64,000 bases of DNA from Halobellus limi (GCF_004799685.1 NZ_CP031311.1:372001-436000), one strand, 5' to 3'; positions 8,981 through 18,566 are shown, counted from the stretch's first letter. Notes: generated by a model not told the origin, from the letters alone. Program-made: numbers and translations.

Positions 8981-10315
8981 TCAGTCCCGCAGGTCGATCT
9001 CCTCGGGCGGCAGTCCCTTCTCGTTGACGACGTTTCCGTCGTCGTCGACGGTGACGACCCCGCGGTTGTTCACCGCGTGGGGATCGAGGTGGACCTCCTC
9101 TAAGAACTGCTTGTAGAGGCGTTCGGCGGTCTCGCCGTCCTTCTGGCGCTCGGAGGCGCGGTCGCACAGTTCGACGAGGTCCTCGGGGACGTCGTTCTCG
9201 TGGACGATCCAGTGGTTGATCAGATCGGAGAGCCGGCGGATCGGCGAGGTGAAGTGGCCGTAGATGTCGAAGTTCAGCGCGTAGTGCCCGCCGAAGGGGT
9301 CGTTCATGTACTTCGCCCGCGGCATCACCTTCAGCACCGCGCGCTGGATCTTGTTGAGCGCTCGCTTCTCGGAGTTCTCCAAGGCGTCGTTGACGGCCTT
9401 CCGGGGGTCCTCCCAGTTGGCCCCGGAGATGTTGACGCCGTCGAGTTCGGTGATCTCCCGCAGCGCCTCGTCCCACTGGTCGGGGGTCGGCTGCGGGTGG
9501 ACGCGGTACATCGCCTCGACGCCGCGGTTCCACATCAGCTCGTGCGTGACGGCCTTGTTCGCCTTCAGCATACACTCCTCGATGATCGTGTGCGCGCGGT
9601 CCCGACTCGGGTTCAACACGAGCGAGCCGTCCTCCTTCCGTTGCTCGTGCAGCTGATCGGCGAGTTCGTAGACGAGGACGTTCTCCTCGTGTAGCGGAGC
9701 GTCGGGGTCGTCGAGGCGGTTCTCACACTGCGTGTAGGTCAGCCGCTCGTTCGAGTGGACGACCGACTTGTAGATGTCGACCTCCTCGAACGACAGCGTG
9801 TCCTTCTTGATCTCCATCTCTACCGTGTGCGCCAGGCGGTCCTCCTCGGGCACCAGCGAGCAGACCGTCTCCGCGAGCGTCGGCGGGAGCATGTGGATCG
9901 TATAGCCCGGGAGGTAGACCGTGTTGCCGCGCTCGACGGCCTCTTCCCACATCTTCGAGTCGGGGTGGACGTAGTGGGTCACGTCGGCGATGTGGACCCA
10001 CAGCGTGTACGTCTCCTCGTTCTCGCGGATGCTCAGGGCGTCGTCGAAGTCCTGGGCGTCGACGGGGTCGGTCGTCCACGTCGTCAACTCGCGGAGGTCC
10101 TCTCTGTGTTCGAGTTCCTCTTCGATCTCCTCTTGGATGCCCTCCGTCCGCGACTTCGCCTCCGAGCGGACCGCGGGCGGGAACTCGTCGCGGATCTCGA
10201 ACTCCGCGAAGAGTTCCTCGCGCTTCTCCTGTAACTGCCGGGCGACGTCGATAGAGATCTCGACGGGGCCCTGCCCCTCGGCCGTCCCGGCCTGTGACTG
10301 CGCGTCGTTCGACAT
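8981..10315 (-). CDS. RNB-domain ribonuclease (RNase R/RNase II-like)
   Basis: A 444-residue protein made of an RNB catalytic domain with a short N-terminal helical extension. The active-site motif DPVDAQDFDDALS is at residues 83-95 and carries the metal-binding aspartates. YLPGYTIHMLPPTLAE and the C-terminal YGHFTSPIRRLSDL are further RNB signatures. No cold-shock or S1 RNA-binding domains are present, so it is about half the size of bacterial RNase R, as is usual for haloarchaeal homologues. Expected activity is 3'-5' hydrolytic exoribonuclease. It is transcribed from the long gap at 10316-10632. Confidence 0.88.
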   Translation of the reverse strand: MSNDAQSQAGTAEGQGPVEISIDVARQLQEKREELFAEFEIRDEFPPAVRSEAKSRTEGIQEEIEEELEHREDLRELTTWTTDPVDAQDFDDALSIRENEETYTLWVHIADVTHYVHPDSKMWEEAVERGNTVYLPGYTIHMLPPTLAETVCSLVPEEDRLAHTVEMEIKKDTLSFEEVDIYKSVVHSNERLTYTQCENRLDDPDAPLHEENVLVYELADQLHEQRKEDGSLVLNPSRDRAHTIIEECMLKANKAVTHELMWNRGVEAMYRVHPQPTPDQWDEALREITELDGVNISGANWEDPRKAVNDALENSEKRALNKIQRAVLKVMPRAKYMNDPFGGHYALNFDIYGHFTSPIRRLSDLINHWIVHENDVPEDLVELCDRASERQKDGETAERLYKQFLEEVHLDPHAVNNRGVVTVDDDGNVVNEKGLPPEEIDLRD

Positions 10316-10413
10316 ACCTGGTCTTCTTGTGTGAGGTAGTTAGTCGTGTCGCACCCATACCGTGTGAGTTGGAGGATTTGAACCGGGAGTAGGGTTGAGA
10401 GGGCTTCCAGTCC

Positions 10414-10463
10414 CGATGGACGCTTCGCGTCCATCGACGTCCCGCTCGTTTCACTCGCGGGAC
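10414..10463. repeat. Two adjacent hairpins in the rnr-azlC intergenic gap
   Basis: The 317-bp gap 10316-10632 separates two divergent genes. It contains a perfect 10-bp stem at 10414-10436 (CGATGGACGC, loop TTC, GCGTCCATCG), followed after two bases by GTCCCGC (10439-10445) pairing with GCGGGAC (10457-10463) across an 11-base loop. Both lie upstream of both genes, so they are more likely regulatory or leader structures than terminators. I see no gene in the remainder of the gap. Confidence 0.5.
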
Positions 10464-10632
10464 TCCCGCCCGGGCGTTTTCTCCTCGGCGATCGCCCGCC
10501 GAGATTCGGCCGCCATCGGATCTCCAACCCCCGGCACCGTCGCATCCCCGACCGCGGCAGTCGTCGTCACGTCGCCCGACTCGGCCGACGCAAACCGCAT
10601 CGATTTACCCCTCCCGCGCGGAATCTCCGCCC

Positions 10633-11376
10633 GTGTTCCGCTCTCGTCTCCCCGCCGAGGTCCGCCGCGGCGTCCGCGACGTCGCGCCGCTGCTGGTCGG
10701 GATCGCCCCGTTCGGCCTCGTCGCGGGCGCGGCCGCCGTCGACGCCGGGCTGACGCCGCTGCAGGCCGTCGGCCTCTCGCTCGTCGTCTTCGCGGGGGCA
10801 TCGCAACTGGCCGCGATCGACCTCTTCGGCAGCAACGCCGAACTGCTCGTGATCCTCCTCACGGGCGTCGTGATCAACCTCCGGATGCTGATGTACTCCG
10901 CGTCGATCGCGCCGCACTTCCGCTCGCTCCGCTCCGTCTGGAAGTCGATCTGCGCGTACATCCTCACCGACCAGGCGTACGCGCTCTCGATCGCGCGCTA
11001 CACGGACGCGGAGGCCGGACTCGACCCCGCGGAGCGCCGCCGCTACCACCTCGCGGTCGGCGGCTCCCTGTGGATCGTCTGGCAGTGCTGTACGATCCTG
11101 GGCGTCGTCGTCGGCGCGCGCGTCCCCGACTCCTGGGGGCTGTCCTTCGCCGTCCCGCTCGTCTTCCTGAGCCTCTTGATCCCCGCGGTCACCTCGAAGC
11201 CGAAGGCGATCGCCGCGCTCGTCGGCGGGAGCGTCGCCGTCGCGGGCGACGTGTTCGCCGTGCCGCTGGACCTGGGGCTCATCCTCGGCGGCCTCGCGGG
11301 CGTCGTCGCCGGCGTCCTCGCCGACGAGTGGCTCTCGACCCCGGGCGACGACTCGGAGATCGGAGGTGGCCACTGA
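10633..11376 (+). CDS. azlC: AzlC-family branched-chain amino acid exporter, large subunit
   Basis: A 247-residue membrane protein with the AzlC fold. Conserved features are GIAPFGLVAG near residue 23, AGASQLAAIDLF near 55 and LRMLMYSASIAPHF near 81. AzlC and AzlD form a two-component exporter for branched-chain amino acids and their analogues. The start is a GTG at 10633 (MFRSRLPAEVRRGVRD), since the family begins just before the first helix. The stop codon TGA overlaps the ATG of the next gene by one base, so translational coupling is likely. Confidence 0.9.
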   Translation: MFRSRLPAEVRRGVRDVAPLLVGIAPFGLVAGAAAVDAGLTPLQAVGLSLVVFAGASQLAAIDLFGSNAELLVILLTGVVINLRMLMYSASIAPHFRSLRSVWKSICAYILTDQAYALSIARYTDAEAGLDPAERRRYHLAVGGSLWIVWQCCTILGVVVGARVPDSWGLSFAVPLVFLSLLIPAVTSKPKAIAALVGGSVAVAGDVFAVPLDLGLILGGLAGVVAGVLADEWLSTPGDDSEIGGGH

Positions 11377-11711
11377 TGTCGACCGAGTACGGGCCGCTCG
11401 CGGTGTGGGGCGTCGTCGTCGCGCTGGGACTCGCCACGTTCGGCATCCGCGCGTCGTTCATCCACCTGTTCGGCCGCGTCGACGACGTCCCCGACCGGGC
11501 GACGAACGCGCTCCGGTTCGTCCCGCCGGCGGTGTTCGCCGCGCTCGTCGCCCCCGCCTTCGTCGCGCCCGAGGGCGCGATCGCCGTCGTCGGCAACGAG
11601 CGACTCCTCGCCGGCGTCGTCGCCGCCGGAGTCACCTGGTACCTCGACGACGTCTTCGCGACGATCGTCGCCGGGATGGCGACGCTGTGGCTGCTGCGGT
11701 TCGGGATCTGA
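11376..11711 (+). CDS. azlD: AzlD-family branched-chain amino acid exporter, small subunit
   Basis: A 111-residue protein with four predicted membrane helices; it is the usual small partner of AzlC. It resembles AzlD in the order of its features: WGVVVALGLATFGIRASF, then ALRFVPPAVFAALVAPAF, then a C-terminal helix with DVFATIVAGMATLWLLR. Its ATG overlaps the azlC stop by one base, so both subunits should be made in step. The identification rests on length, helix pattern and position next to azlC. Confidence 0.9.
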   Translation: MSTEYGPLAVWGVVVALGLATFGIRASFIHLFGRVDDVPDRATNALRFVPPAVFAALVAPAFVAPEGAIAVVGNERLLAGVVAAGVTWYLDDVFATIVAGMATLWLLRFGI

Positions 11712-11717
11712 GCGATC

Positions 11718-11761
11718 CGTCTCGGTCCCGCGGGGGAGCCGTCCCGGTCCCGCGGGGGAGA
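11718..11761. repeat. 22-bp tandem duplication after azlD
   Basis: Two adjoining 22-bp units (11718-11739 and 11740-11761) built on GGTCCCGCGGGGGAG differ at two or three positions. They lie just after the azlD stop and before the promoter of the acyl-CoA synthetase gene (AT-rich TTTAATTC near 11830). No function is visible. Confidence 0.7.
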
Positions 11762-11858
11762 CGTAAACGCCGCCCGCGTGTCTCGGGGTTGAACGGGGAA
11801 CAACCGGCGGACGACGGAACCACTGTACCTTTAATTCACACCGGCGTCTCGTGACCGT

Positions 11859-13829
11859 ATGGAGTGGCGGGACGCGGAGACGACGTTCGACGACGAGGTG
11901 CTCGGCGAGACGACGCTCGCCCGGATGTTCGACGAGAGCGCGGCGCGGAACGCCGACGGTGTCGCCCAGCGGTACAAGGGCGGGATCTACGACCGCTCGC
12001 TCGTCGGCGACGGGGCTCTCTCCGCCGCGCCCGACGGCGAGTACGCCGACCTGACGTACGCCGAGATGCGCGGCATCGTCCGACGGCTCGCGGCGGGGTT
12101 CCGCGACCTCGGCGTCGCCCCCGGCGACCGCGTCGGCGTCCTCTCGGCCACCCGGATGGAGTGGGCCCAGACCGACTTCGCGCTGCTCTCCGCCGGCGGC
12201 GTCGTCACCACGGTCTACACCTCCTCCTCGGAGTCGCAGATCGAGTACCTCCTCTCGGACCCCGACGCGAGCGGCGTCGTCGTCGAGAACGCCGACCTGC
12301 TCTCGAAGGTGCTCGCCGTCGAGGACGACCTCTCGCTCGAATTCGTCGTCGTCGTCGACGAGATCCCCGACGGGAGCGGGATGGCCGGCGCGGTGCGCGA
12401 CCGCGACGACGTCCACACGCTCGGGGAGGTCTACGCCCGCGGCGACGAGGGGTTCGACCCTGCCGTCTTCGAGTCGTGGCTGGACGACCGCGACCCCGAC
12501 GACCTGGCCTCGCTCATCTACACGTCGGGGACGACCGGCCGCCCGAAGGGCGTCGAACTGACCCACCGGAACTTCCGCGCGAACGTCGACGGCTGTTACC
12601 GGCGGTTCGGTCCCCGTCCGGACCGAGAGGGGGGTGCGATCTCGCCGGCGGCGACGACGCTTTCGTTCCTCCCGCTGGCACACGTCTTCGAGCGCCTCGC
12701 GGGTCACTTCCTGATGTTCGCCGCCGGCGCGACCGTCGCCTACGCGGAGAGCCCCGACACGCTCCGCGAGGACTTCCGGGCCGTCCGCCCGACCGTCGGG
12801 ACGTCGGTCCCGCGGGTCTACGAGAAGCTCTACGACGCGATCCGCTCGCAGGCGTCCGACTCGGGAGTAAAGCGACGGATCTTCGAGTGGGCGGTCGAGG
12901 TCGGGCGGGCGCACCAGACCGCGGACGAGCCGGGCCCGCTGCTGTCCGCGAAACACCGACTCGCGGACCGGCTGGTGTTCGAGCAGGTTCGGGAGGCGCT
13001 CGGCGGCCGCGTCGACTTCCTCATCAGCGGCGGCGGCAGCCTCTCGCCGGAGCTGTGCCGCCTCTATCACGCGATGGGGCTGCCGATCCTGGAGGGCTAC
13101 GGCCTCACGGAGACGTCGCCGGTCGTCGCGGCCAACCCGCCGGAGGAACCGCGGATCGGGACGATCGGCCCGCCGCTGTCGAACGTCGAGATCCGGCTGG
13201 ATCGGTCGGTCGTCGCCGACGGTGCCGAGGAGTCCGACGGCGGGTCCGACGCCGCCGACGTCGGCGAACTGCTCGTCCGCGGGCCGAGCGTCTCGGCCGG
13301 CTACTGGAACCGCCCCGACGAGACGGCCGCGGCGTTCACCGACGACGGTTGGTTCCGGACCGGCGACATCGTCGAGCGCGGCCCCGACGACTACCTCACG
13401 TTCCGCGAGCGGGCCAAACAGCTCCTGGTCCTCTCGACCGGCAAGAACGTCGCGCCCGGGCCGATAGAGGACGCCTTCGCCGCCAGCCCCGTGATCGAGC
13501 AGTGCCTCGTCGTCGGCGACGGCCGCAAGTTCGTCTCCGCGCTCTTGGTCCCCAACGTCGAGGGGCTCCGCGAGTGGGCCGACAGCGAGGGGATCGACCT
13601 CCCAGACGACCGCGCCGAACTCAGCCGGGACGAGCGGGTTCGCCGGCGGATCCAGCGGGAGGTCGACGAGATCAACGAGCGGTTCGAACCATACGAACGC
13701 ATCAAGGACTTCAGAGTCCTCTCCGAGCCGTTTTCGGCGGACGACGATACGCTGACTCCGACGATGAAGAAGAAGCGACGGAACATCCTCGACCGGTACG
13801 CCGACCGAATCGAGATGATATACGAGTAG
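11859..13829 (+). CDS. Long-chain acyl-CoA synthetase (AMP-forming)
   Basis: A 656-residue enzyme of the ANL superfamily, activating fatty acids to acyl-CoA through an acyl-adenylate. The P-loop-like motif YTSGTTGRPKG is at 221-231, GYGLTETSP at 413-421 and WFRTGDI near 498-504. The C-terminal domain ends with a Lys-rich stretch (TPTMKKKRRNI) as in FadD15-like proteins. Haloarchaea use such enzymes in fatty-acid degradation; a thiolase is encoded 2 kb downstream on the other strand. The ATG at 11859 follows an AT-rich box (about 11829-11836) at leaderless spacing. Confidence 0.9.
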   Translation: MEWRDAETTFDDEVLGETTLARMFDESAARNADGVAQRYKGGIYDRSLVGDGALSAAPDGEYADLTYAEMRGIVRRLAAGFRDLGVAPGDRVGVLSATRMEWAQTDFALLSAGGVVTTVYTSSSESQIEYLLSDPDASGVVVENADLLSKVLAVEDDLSLEFVVVVDEIPDGSGMAGAVRDRDDVHTLGEVYARGDEGFDPAVFESWLDDRDPDDLASLIYTSGTTGRPKGVELTHRNFRANVDGCYRRFGPRPDREGGAISPAATTLSFLPLAHVFERLAGHFLMFAAGATVAYAESPDTLREDFRAVRPTVGTSVPRVYEKLYDAIRSQASDSGVKRRIFEWAVEVGRAHQTADEPGPLLSAKHRLADRLVFEQVREALGGRVDFLISGGGSLSPELCRLYHAMGLPILEGYGLTETSPVVAANPPEEPRIGTIGPPLSNVEIRLDRSVVADGAEESDGGSDAADVGELLVRGPSVSAGYWNRPDETAAAFTDDGWFRTGDIVERGPDDYLTFRERAKQLLVLSTGKNVAPGPIEDAFAASPVIEQCLVVGDGRKFVSALLVPNVEGLREWADSEGIDLPDDRAELSRDERVRRRIQREVDEINERFEPYERIKDFRVLSEPFSADDDTLTPTMKKKRRNILDRYADRIEMIYE

Positions 13830-13846
13830 GGGCTCCGCGACGTCCG

Positions 13847-13918
13847 GGTCCCGTCGCGCGGATACGTTCCGTCGGGCGGATGGATCCCGTCGGGCGGATG
13901 GATCTCGTCGCGCGGACA
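13847..13918. repeat. Four 18-bp tandem repeats before the antiporter promoter
   Basis: Four units of 18 bp (13847-13864, 13865-13882, 13883-13900, 13901-13918) share the core CCGTCG-G-GCGGAT. The array ends six bases before the TTTTATA box at 13924-13930 that should drive the antiporter gene. It begins 18 bp after the acyl-CoA synthetase stop codon. It may offer repeated binding sites or be a replication-slippage product. Confidence 0.75.
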
Positions 13919-13923
13919 CGTGG

Positions 13924-13973
13924 TTTTATACGGGATCGGACCCCCGAGAGAGAAGTATGGAGGACGAATAGTG
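13924..13973 (+). promoter_or_regulatory. Antiporter promoter with a four-codon leader ORF
   Basis: TTTTATA lies at 13924-13930. An ATG at 13957 sits at leaderless distance and opens a mini-ORF of four codons (Met-Glu-Asp-Glu) ending in TAG at 13969-13971. The G of that stop codon is the first base of the GTG start of the antiporter. Ribosomes starting on the leaderless ATG would therefore end exactly on the main start, which suggests termination-reinitiation coupling. Confidence 0.5.
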
Positions 13974-15842
13974 GCCGCTGCCGGCGGATCCTTCCTGTTG
14001 CCGATCGTCGCGTCGATCATCGCCATCGGCGTGATCGCACAGATCCTCGCAGACCGGTTTCAGGTCCCGAGCGTCGTGTTCCTCATCGCGGCCGGCGTCC
14101 TCCTCGGACCTGAGGTCCTGGGCGTCGTCGGCCCCGACTCCTTCGGGAACGCGCTGGGGGCGATCGTCGGCCTCTCGGTGGCGATCATCGTCTTCGAGGG
14201 GGCGTTCCACCTCCGGTTCGAGAAGCTCCGCGAGGCCCCGGCAGCGACGCTGAAGCTCGTCACCTTCGGCGCCGCCGTCGCGCTCGTGGGAACGGCGACG
14301 GCCGTCCACTTCCTGCTCGGCGCGCCGTGGGACGTCTCCTTCCTCGTCGGCGCGCTCCTCGTGGCGACCGGGCCGACGGTCGTCACGCCGATCCTCGACG
14401 TCGTCCCCACCCGGGACCGGGTCGCCGCCGCCTTAGAGACGGAAGGCATCGTCAACGACGTGACGGCGGCGATCACCGCGGTCGTCATCTTCAACGCGAT
14501 CAACGTCGGTATCGACGATCCGCTCGCCCTCCTGGCGCTGTTCGCCGAACGCCTCGGCGTCGGCGTCGTCGTCGGCGGGATCGTCGCCGGACTGCTGTTC
14601 TACGCGCTCCGGTACGTCGATCTCTCGCCGGGGAACGCGCCGCGGAACGCCCGGTTGCTCGTGCTCGCGGGCGCGCTCGTCGCCTACGGCGCCGCCGACA
14701 CGATCGACACGGAGGCGGGCGTCGCGGCGGTCGCGACCGCGGGGATCCTCCTCGGGAACGCGGACATCCCCTACGAGGACGAGATCTCCGCGTTCAAAGG
14801 CGACGTGACGCTCGTGGTCCTCTCGTTCGTCTTCATCGCGCTCGCGGCGCTCCTCCGGTTCGACGTGCTCGTGTCGCTCGGGCTCCGCGGCCTCCTGGTC
14901 GCCGGCATCGTGGCGCTCGTCCTCCGACCGGCGCTCGTCTTCGCGTCCGCCACCGGCGGCCGCTTCACGACCGGCGAGAAGTGGTTCATGAGCCTGGTCG
15001 GTCCGCGCGGGATCATTCCGGCGTCGGTCGCGACGCTCTTCGCCATCGGCCTCCGGGACGCGGGACGGACCGGTGCGGCGGACCTGCTCGTCGGAACCGT
15101 CTTTCTCGTCATCTTCGTCACCGTCGTCTTCGAGGGCGGATTCGCCCGACAGATCGCAGAATACCTCGACATCATCCCAATGCGCGTACTCATCATCGGA
15201 GGCGGGAAGGTGGGCCGGACGCTCGCCGAACGCCTCGAAGACCGCGGAGAGAACGTAGTGCTCGTCGAACAGCAGAAAGAAGTCGTCGAAACCGCCCGGA
15301 ACGCCGGGTTCACGGTCCACCACGGCGACGGGACCGACACGGAGGTCCTCCGTTCGGCCGGCGCGGAGAACGCCCGCATCGTGGTCGGCGCGACCGGCGA
15401 CGACGACGTGAACCTGCTCGTCTCACAGCTCAGCAGCTCGAAGTTCGACCCCGAGACCGTCCTCGCGCGGGTGAACAACCCCGAGAACGCCGACGCGTTC
15501 GAGGAACTCGGCGTGCGGACCATCTCGGCGACGGTCGCGACGGCGCAGGCGATGGACAACTACATCGAGCGACCGGCGATGATGGACTGGATGGACGAGG
15601 TCGGCCACACCGGCGAAATCCAGGAGGCGGCGGTCACGTTCGAGGACCTGATCGGGCGGCCGATACGCGAGGTCGGCCCCGAACTGCCGGGCGACTGCCT
15701 GATCGCGCTCGTCCAGCGGGACGGTGAGACGCGGGTCCCGAGCGCGGACTTCACCGTCGAACGCGGCGACCGACTCACGATCATCGGCGGTCGCGAGGAG
15801 GTCCACGAGGCTGTTCGGTTCGTCGACCCCGAGGGGAGATAG
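13971..15842 (+). CDS. CPA-type cation:proton antiporter with TrkA-N/TrkA-C domains
   Basis: A 623-residue protein. Residues 1-400 carry about twelve membrane helices of a Na+/H+ (CPA1/NhaP-like) exchanger, with [25 protein letters not shown] early and [13 protein letters not shown] in the core. From residue 404 a Rossmann RCK/TrkA-N domain follows ([19 protein letters not shown], then [11 protein letters not shown]), and then a TrkA-C domain. Nucleotide-gated Na+ or K+/H+ exchange is likely; the ion cannot be told. GTG 13971 is preferred as start because the upstream frame lacks hydrophobic sequence. The gene is convergent with the thiolase gene, with three bases between. Confidence 0.9.
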   Translation: MAAAGGSFLLPIVASIIAIGVIAQILADRFQVPSVVFLIAAGVLLGPEVLGVVGPDSFGNALGAIVGLSVAIIVFEGAFHLRFEKLREAPAATLKLVTFGAAVALVGTATAVHFLLGAPWDVSFLVGALLVATGPTVVTPILDVVPTRDRVAAALETEGIVNDVTAAITAVVIFNAINVGIDDPLALLALFAERLGVGVVVGGIVAGLLFYALRYVDLSPGNAPRNARLLVLAGALVAYGAADTIDTEAGVAAVATAGILLGNADIPYEDEISAFKGDVTLVVLSFVFIALAALLRFDVLVSLGLRGLLVAGIVALVLRPALVFASATGGRFTTGEKWFMSLVGPRGIIPASVATLFAIGLRDAGRTGAADLLVGTVFLVIFVTVVFEGGFARQIAEYLDIIPMRVLIIGGGKVGRTLAERLEDRGENVVLVEQQKEVVETARNAGFTVHHGDGTDTEVLRSAGAENARIVVGATGDDDVNLLVSQLSSSKFDPETVLARVNNPENADAFEELGVRTISATVATAQAMDNYIERPAMMDWMDEVGHTGEIQEAAVTFEDLIGRPIREVGPELPGDCLIALVQRDGETRVPSADFTVERGDRLTIIGGREEVHEAVRFVDPEGR

Positions 15843-15845
15843 CCG

Positions 15846-16979
15846 TTACCGCGAGAACTCGATGGCCGCGCCCTGCCCGAAGCCGACGCAGAGGGTCGCG
15901 AGACCGCGGTCGACGTCGCGCTTTTTCATCTCGTGGATCAGCGTCACCGGCAGCCGCGCCCCCGACGCGCCGAGCGGGTGGCCGATCGCGATGGCGCCGC
16001 CGTTGACGTTGTACCGCTCGGGATCGACGCCGAGTTCCCGCCGCGCGTAGACGCACTGGCTGGCGAACGCCTCGTTGAGTTCGACCAGGTCGTAGTCGTC
16101 GACGTCGGTGCCGGCGCGCGCAAGCAGGTTCCGCGTCGCCGGGACCGGACCGATGCCCATCACCGTCGGATCGACGCCGGCGACGGCGTTGGTGCCGACC
16201 TCAGCGAGGACGTCGAGTCCGCGTTCCTCGGCGAACGCCCGGGAGGTGACGAGGGTCGCGGCCGCGCCGTCGGTCACCTGTGAGGCGTTGCCGGCGGTGA
16301 CGCTTCCGTCGCCGGTGAACGCCGGGTCGAGCTCCGAGAGCGCCTCCAGCGAGGTGTCCGGGCGGATCCCCTCGTCCGCGGAGACGGTCCCATCATCCGT
16401 CTCGATCGGGACGATTTCGTCGTCGAATCGCCCCGTTTCGGTCGCCTCGGCGGCGCGCTGGTGGGACCGAAGCGCGTACTCGTCCTGGGTTTTCCGGGAG
16501 ACGCCGTACTCCTCGGCGACCTTCTCGGCGGTCATCCCCATCTGGAGCTCGAAGACGTTGTAGCGCTCCGAGAGCTCGGGGTGGAGGTGCTGGTAGGAGT
16601 CGCCGTCCATCGGCACGCGGCTCATGCTCTCGACGCCGCCGGCGAGGACGCACTCGCGGTTCCCCGCGGCGACCGCGTCGGCGGCGGAGATGATCGCCTG
16701 CATCGACGAGGCGCACCAGCGGTTGATCGTCGTCGCCGGCACGCCCTCGCCCAGCTCCGACAGCAGCGCGATCACGCGGGCGACGTTGTTGTCCTGCTCG
16801 CCGCGCTGCTGGGCGACGCCCCACATCAGGTCGTCGACGGCGTCGCTTCCCAGCCCGGTCTCGGCCAGGACGTGATCGATCAGCGCGGTCGAGAGGTCTT
16901 CGCTCCGGACGTCCTCGAAGACGCCGCCGGCCTTCCCGAACGGCGTGCGGTGTGCGGCGGCGATGACTGGCGTCGGCAT
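15846..16979 (-). CDS. Acetyl-CoA C-acyltransferase (thiolase)
   Basis: A 377-residue thiolase with the nucleophilic Cys89 in [10 protein letters not shown], His334 in GHPLGASGA and the second catalytic cysteine Cys364 in LCVGFGQG. All key residues are present. It should cleave 3-ketoacyl-CoA in beta-oxidation or condense acetyl-CoA; sequence alone does not tell which. The start is the ATG at 16979 ([15 protein letters not shown]). An ATTTTATG box at 17004-17011 on this strand gives leaderless spacing. Confidence 0.92.
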   Translation of the reverse strand: MPTPVIAAAHRTPFGKAGGVFEDVRSEDLSTALIDHVLAETGLGSDAVDDLMWGVAQQRGEQDNNVARVIALLSELGEGVPATTINRWCASSMQAIISAADAVAAGNRECVLAGGVESMSRVPMDGDSYQHLHPELSERYNVFELQMGMTAEKVAEEYGVSRKTQDEYALRSHQRAAEATETGRFDDEIVPIETDDGTVSADEGIRPDTSLEALSELDPAFTGDGSVTAGNASQVTDGAAATLVTSRAFAEERGLDVLAEVGTNAVAGVDPTVMGIGPVPATRNLLARAGTDVDDYDLVELNEAFASQCVYARRELGVDPERYNVNGGAIAIGHPLGASGARLPVTLIHEMKKRDVDRGLATLCVGFGQGAAIEFSR

Positions 16980-17195
16980 AGCGTGCAATGGCACCCGCGA
17001 CGCCATAAAATGGGGAGAACGCGGAGAACTACACACGGAGTTGTACGCGGGCGGTGTTTGTCGCGTTCGAGGCCGACACCGCCGCGCTCTGTGGACGGTT
17101 CAGTTCGGCGACCGCTTCGGCGACTCGTTCGGCAGCGAGTGGCGGCTACGGACGTTTCGACGCGCTTATGCGGATGAGTCGGTAACGTCTTTGGG

Positions 17196-18566
17196 ATGAC
17201 TAACCGGGCTCTCGAAGTCGTCGAGTTCCTCCTCACGGCGCACCTCTACAGCGAAAACCGTGACCTCGACGAGAACGATCTGCCACCGCGATACCGCCGT
17301 GTCTTCTGGACGGAGCCGCCCGAGGACGACGAGGACGACGACGGTCCGAACGTCGTCGGCATCGAGCGACCGCTCGTCGTCACCGACAGCGTCGCGCGGA
17401 AAGCGACCGGGGTCGAGCACCCCTGGGAGGCCATCTCCGACCTGCTCTTCACCCAGCGCGAGGAGTTCTCGGGACGCATCTCGCTGACGCAGCCCGAGAT
17501 GGCGGTCGAGTGGTACCTCGACCGCGCCGACCGCGAGCGACTGGAGACGAACCCGACGATCGCGGCCGCCGTCGAGGACCGCGAGGAGGTCGACGTGACC
17601 CACGAGGAGGCGCGCGAGCAGACCCGTCCGATCCAGGCCGACCGCGTCTGGATCGACAGCCTGCTCGAGGAGTACTTCGACGAGGAGGAGGACGCCGAGA
17701 TGCTCGATCTCGTCCAGGTCCGCGCGCCCGAGGAGATCGAGATGACGCTCGACGACCTCGTGCTGACCGGCGACCAGGAGGGCGAGATCCAGAAGCTGAT
17801 GCAGGCGATCGAACACCGCGAGTACCTCGCCGAGATCGGCCTCCGCGAGATCGGCAAGATCCTCTTCGTCGGGCCGCCGGGGACGGGGAAGACCACCGTT
17901 TCACGCGCGCTCGCACACGAACTGGGGCTCCCGTTCGTCGAGGTGAAGCTCTCGATGATCACGAGCCAGTACCTCGGCGAAACGGCCAAGAACGTCGAGA
18001 AGACGTTCGAGGTCGCAAAGCGGCTCTCGCCGTGTATCCTCTTCATCGACGAGTTCGACTCCGTCGCGAAGACCCGCCGCTCCGACGAGCACGCGGCGCT
18101 GAAGCGCGCGGTCAACACGCTCCTGAAGAGCATCGACGACATCTCCTTGATCCGCGACGAGGTGATCCTCATCGGCGCGACCAACCACCCCGACCAGCTC
18201 GATTCGGCGGCGTGGCGGCGGTTCGACGAGATCGTGAACTTCCCGAAGCCGGACAGCGAGATGCGCGCGGACATCCTCCGCATCATCACCCGGCGGATGG
18301 ACATCGCGGAGTTCGATCCGGAGGCCGTCGCCGAACTGACCGAGGGGCTCACCGGCTCTGACCTCCGGATGGTGCTCCGTGAGGCCGTGCTGGAGGCGCT
18401 GACCGAGGAGCGGACGACCCTCACGCAGGACGACATCGTCGAGGCCGTCGAGGACTTCGAGGAGCGTGACAACCTGAAGAATATGGATATGATGTCCGAC
18501 GGCGAGCAGTTAGTCGCGGGCAACGGCGGCGACGACCACTCTCACGACCACGCCCACGACCACTGA
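17196..18566 (+). CDS. AAA-family ATPase with His-rich C-terminal tail
   Basis: A 456-residue protein. A family-specific N-terminal domain of about 190 residues is followed by a single AAA module: Walker A GPPGTGKTT at 226-234, Walker B ILFIDEFD at 281-288, sensor GATNHPDQLD, and an arginine-rich end of the second region of homology (AAWRRFDEIV). The C-terminal lid is followed by a short tail, DDHSHDHAHDH, which looks like a metal-binding segment. Substrate and partners are unknown. A CTTATG box at 17165-17170 lies 26-31 nt before the ATG. Confidence 0.85.
   Translation: MTNRALEVVEFLLTAHLYSENRDLDENDLPPRYRRVFWTEPPEDDEDDDGPNVVGIERPLVVTDSVARKATGVEHPWEAISDLLFTQREEFSGRISLTQPEMAVEWYLDRADRERLETNPTIAAAVEDREEVDVTHEEAREQTRPIQADRVWIDSLLEEYFDEEEDAEMLDLVQVRAPEEIEMTLDDLVLTGDQEGEIQKLMQAIEHREYLAEIGLREIGKILFVGPPGTGKTTVSRALAHELGLPFVEVKLSMITSQYLGETAKNVEKTFEVAKRLSPCILFIDEFDSVAKTRRSDEHAALKRAVNTLLKSIDDISLIRDEVILIGATNHPDQLDSAAWRRFDEIVNFPKPDSEMRADILRIITRRMDIAEFDPEAVAELTEGLTGSDLRMVLREAVLEALTEERTTLTQDDIVEAVEDFEERDNLKNMDMMSDGEQLVAGNGGDDHSHDHAHDH

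Noticed and set aside
10374-10384. GGTTCAAATCC on the minus strand, like a tRNA T-loop or an att-site remnant
   Set aside because: No complementary T-stem and no acceptor or anticodon stem is found around it, and no integrase is nearby.
13847-13918. A CRISPR array, considered for this and the other tandem repeats
   Set aside because: The units adjoin without spacers, are only 17-30 bp, and no cas genes are present.
11043-13919. Very long open frame antisense to the acyl-CoA synthetase and azlCD genes; similar ones occur opposite the histidine kinase (6235-8871) and pus10 (57193-60240)
   Set aside because: In GC-rich DNA with strong third-position bias the opposite strand stays open. The products are Arg/Asp-rich with no domain, and the sense genes are clear.
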